Assembly: GCA_944472155.2 (NCBI GenBank)
Contig: OX235271.1
Coordinates: 122,703,329-122,767,328 of the forward strand
Direction: 5' to 3'
Origin: Trichobilharzia szidati
Lineage: Eukaryota; Platyhelminthes; Trematoda; Strigeidida; Schistosomatidae
DNA length: 64,000 bases
Shown piece by piece: positions 61,220 to 64,000 of the stretch; within the stretch, counting starts at the first letter, position 1; each line of letters begins with the position of its first letter. The position numbers and the translations under genes are program-made. The notes under the pieces were generated by a model, which was not told the origin of the DNA, did no database searches, and was given only the letters and a program-made list of their open reading frames with translations.

Positions 61220-61225
61220 TTTATT
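61220..61225 (-). terminator. Polyadenylation signal
   Basis: AATAAA on the minus strand, 52 bases after the stop of the gene at 61277-63139. Another AATAAA overlaps the stop codon itself. Confidence 0.6.
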
Positions 61226-61276
61226 TTTGTGAAGATTTCGAAATTGAAAAGAAAATTATTTCGTAAAATATTTTCT

Positions 61277-63139
61277 TTATTTCTGCTTTAAATGTTTATC
61301 AACAGCATTAACAGTTGGATCAAGTGAATAGCTAAAAGAAGTTTCCGGTGGTGGGATTGGATAAAAAGTTAATGAACACGTCCTGTAGTGCTTTTTGGGA
61401 TACTTTTTGTCGTCATTGGATGTGGGTGACTTCAGTAAGCAGGGAAATTCGATGTTTCTGTCTATTATTTTTGTGGTTTGACCTAAGACATTTGATGTAT
61501 TGAGATCGTACAACCTACTGTTAATAAGATTTAGGTCTTTTTCACTTTGAACACGAGGTCCTACTTTAGGTAAATGTGAAAATGTATTTGTCGGATTATT
61601 TAGAATATTTTCAGAATTCATTGTTTTGTACTCCTTGTATTTAATGTCACTCAGCTGAAATATATCATGAACAGATGCAGGTCTTTCCATGTGTGTATGA
61701 TCCCGGTTGTATGCATCGTCGTAGACTGAGAGATTATCTTGAAGATACCCTAAACCAGGAATACGAAACTGTTCGTTCAAAGAGTTGTCTTTTTCAATCT
61801 GGTCATCTCTTACTGGAATACATCTGTGCAAATAATGTGGGTCTGTCAAAAGTTGGTTTGGTGGATTCGTGCTAAATTTTCTGTAATGTATGTGACTTTC
61901 ATCGCCTATATCTCTTTTGTATTTATGCGGACTTGATGTACCAGTTCTATAATACCTTATGCTACGATTGCTTGATCGAGGACTCATATTAACTCGATGA
62001 AATGAAATTGTATCCCAATCCACATCCTTGACACTTCGACCTAAAAGGTAGGAGAGATAAGTAACTGTATACAATATCAGGTTCGAAGGTTATTTACACG
62101 TACAAATTTTTAGAATATCTTAGATTTAAAACTTACCTCATATGAATGATTCATTTTTGAGGTGTTTTGGAAAGTATTCCATGTTAATTTGCATATTAGA
62201 TACATCACAGTGAGACGGTATTATTATTTAACTGGATGACGTTTCGAAGACAATTTATTGTTCATAATCATATCAATTATAATTACACAACTTCAAAACT
62301 TGAGTTTTATAGTTTTCTTTATTCTTTCCTATTTGTTGTAGGGATAGTAGAATTTTCCAGATGTCTGGGACAGGTGTTGGATCATGCCTATTACACGTGT
62401 TTGCAGTTGATTCGATAAACAAAGTTTCTGTTATCAATCTCTCCCTCCACCCCGTTATACTAGACCTTAAAACTGTCATCTTATCCCATTCTATTATATC
62501 GTTGTGTGTAATTGCATGTAGTGAGTGCTATTTCTGAACTATTCTCCGTCATCCAGTAAATAATACTGTTTCACTGTGTGAATGCAACATTTCATTATAC
62601 AAAATAACATAGATTGTTTAAGTCAGTTTTTAAAGCCTCAGTAGGATTTACTGTCTCCTTATCTGAGGAGTGAAGCTGAACTTTATGACGGTGTAGTAGT
62701 TGGTGAGTAGAGCAATAAACAAAGACAAAGAAAAGCACCAGCTGTATTTAAGTTAGTAACTAGATGTAAGGCCATTTAGAGATTTTATGATGCCTGATGA
62801 ATTTTGATTAAAATTAAAGAATAGGGTAAGCACATTATGCCGAACAAAACAATCTTATTGTCAAAGACTTTATGCATTTCTCTCACGGGTAGATTGTGTT
62901 GCATCTAGGTCGCCTTTACTAGTTTTAGTTGCTGGTTCTATTCTGTATGTGAGTGAAGCGGGAAGTCTTCTTTTCATTTGCCTAACATTATGCATTAAAA
63001 ACAACACGGAGATTACAGTTCTCCTTAGTTCTGTATTTACAAATTCTGTTGAAGAATTACAGGTGTGACAAATTTGGTATTTATCTCGAATAAAAGTCTG
63101 CAAAAAGTCATTTAAAGTTTTCTTTATCGACGAAATCAT
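61277..63139 (-). CDS. Unrecognised two-exon gene
   Basis: Exon 1 runs 63139-62887 and exon 2 62040-61277. The 846-bp intron starts GTGAGA and ends CCTACCTTTTAG. The split Arg codon (C/GT) joins the frames exactly, giving 338 residues from ATG at 63139 to TAA at 61277. No second in-frame candidate start is better, though a weak acceptor (TTTTTGCAG, ending 63098) could make exon 1 an internal exon. The protein has a CxxC (ICHTC), a Leu/Val-rich stretch (TVISVLFLMHN) too short for a safe membrane call, and then a long polar, Ser/Asn/Tyr-rich, probably disordered region: MSPRSSNRSIRYYRTGTSSP, then MERPASVHDIFQLSDIKYKE. No domain or catalytic motif. Open over 1 kb of coding sequence with correct splice phases, so likely real. 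Confidence 0.72.
62170..62290 (-). repeat. Penelope-like tail piece in an intron
   Basis: On the minus strand TTGATATGATTATGAACAAT, CTTCGAAACGTCATCCAG and CGTCTCACTGTGATGTAT match the tails at 8875-8960, 43960-44050 and 60765-60870. It lies in the intron of the gene at 61277-63139, in the same direction. Confidence 0.65.
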
Positions 63140-63257
63140 CCTCAGAGGTTGTAATCGTATTTATATTTACTCAATAATAGACCACTATACATTTTTGTTA
63201 AATACAAATACAACCGTACCGCCTCTGAAGTTGATTTCGTCGATAAAGAGAATTTTC
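63115..63257. repeat. Inverted repeat around the start codon of the 61277-63139 gene
   Basis: Arms at 63115-63169 and 63201-63257 with about 30 bp between them. The best block, TCTTTATCGACGAAATCA, is perfect on both sides. The rest pairs with scattered mismatches, about 80 percent overall. The start codon (63139-63137) lies in one arm. Confidence 0.8.
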
Positions 63258-63259
63258 TT

Positions 63260-64000
63260 CACTGAATTTGTCTTTTATTTTCTTCATTCTACTTTAGTGG
63301 CTTTCTGTTTAGTTATAAGAAAAATAGTGCACGACTGACTAGTGGTGGTCGTTAACACTCACAAAATTGAATTGATTGGTCTCCGAGGGCGTAATTAATG
63401 TCATATAGGTATTTCTAAAATACTATCACAGCATTTAAAAACAGGTATATTTTAACTCATATTTTGAGACAGGTGATTGTAGATAATCTGCAAGAATTTG
63501 TGAACTATGTATGCTATTGTTAGTATTCATAAGTATGGTGGTTAAATTTACCAGATGGAAGAATTACTTTAAATCCTCTCGAGAAATTTTTTCTCATTTT
63601 AACATATTCGATTAATAAGTTCTCATGTAGTAGTTGTTTTATTGGTAAGTTTGTATGCTCGTTTTGTTCTGTGTAAAACTATAATTCTCACTGTCTTTTG
63701 TTATAATTTAAAGACGGCTGAAAACGGCTTTATCACAACAGTTGATATAAAATTAAATCGCCTCTTACTTTACATTTATAATAATGACTGTGAAAGCACT
63801 CCAATGAACTTAATTTATACCTAATATCTTCAGAAATGCTGCAAAGATATTTTCAAAAGACTTACAATTTGAAATTTGAAGAAAAAGATGTGGACATCAT
63901 TACAAGTAACCGTTTATCAGAGATTTATTGACAGATATCGATCACTAATCAACTGCTTTATGCCATCTTGCATACGACAGTGCAAAGTATATAGCTCAAG
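63260..64000. other. Window end, nothing recognised
   Basis: 740 bp of AT-rich sequence, possibly the promoter side of the gene at 61277-63139. No feature can be supported. Confidence 0.45.

Overview
The window looks like a stretch of blood-fluke (Schistosoma) nuclear genome. The reasons are an AT-rich background, genes with introns of only 32-36 bp at their 5' ends, a decayed S-mansoni-type Sm-alpha SINE carrying a hammerhead ribozyme relic, and several schistosome-style retroelements (RTE and CR1 LINEs, Penelope-like elements with a GIY-YIG domain, LTR elements). Nothing bacterial is present: no operons, CRISPR arrays or prophage.

Only four protein genes of the host can be supported. (1) A forward-strand gene whose exons at 875-1042 (probable), 1794-2494, 9908-10527 and 12064-13180 join in frame. 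It is unrecognised and its 5' end is not found. (2) RNASEH2C, a two-exon reverse-strand gene at 22004-22395 with a 32-bp intron. (3) A complete five-exon DDX5/DDX17-type DEAD-box RNA helicase with a long RS-rich tail at 54253-57665 on the forward strand. (4) An unrecognised two-exon reverse-strand gene at 61277-63139, whose start codon lies inside an inverted repeat. There is also a frameshifted coding-like relic at 33071-33425.

Much of the rest is mobile DNA in different stages of decay. From left to right: Sm-alpha SINE relic (470-640); RTE LINE with a 14-bp target duplication (3004-5283, minus); 741-bp fold-back unit (5637-6377); tRNA-derived SINE (6448-6672); LINE fragment (6695-7745); Penelope-like copy (7935-8990); second SINE with a 12-bp target duplication (11344-11578, minus); near-complete EN-RT LINE (17700-20480); internally deleted LINE (20710-21790, minus); near-full CR1 LINE with PHD-like ORF1, endonuclease and RT (25030-30050, minus); an unnamed repeat family (24815-24985 and 30460-32873); two copies of one CR1-like LINE facing each other (35900-37745 and 40300-42540); a CR1-like 5' part with ORF1 and endonuclease (42760-45640) carrying a 153-bp insertion; an open Penelope-like RT/GIY-YIG reading frame (46176-47543, minus); a BEL/Pao relic (47765-48260); a solo LTR (48656-48985); a CR1 LINE split by a recent, internally deleted LTR element (50925-53680); and more LINE and Penelope relics at 58350-60875.

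The elements bear on one another. The SINEs end in the same roughly 25-nt tail as the RTE LINE, which suggests that the LINE machinery copies them. The Penelope-like copies share a conserved stem-loop tail that resembles, but does not match, a hammerhead ribozyme. I could not run any search, so family names rest on motifs recognised by eye.
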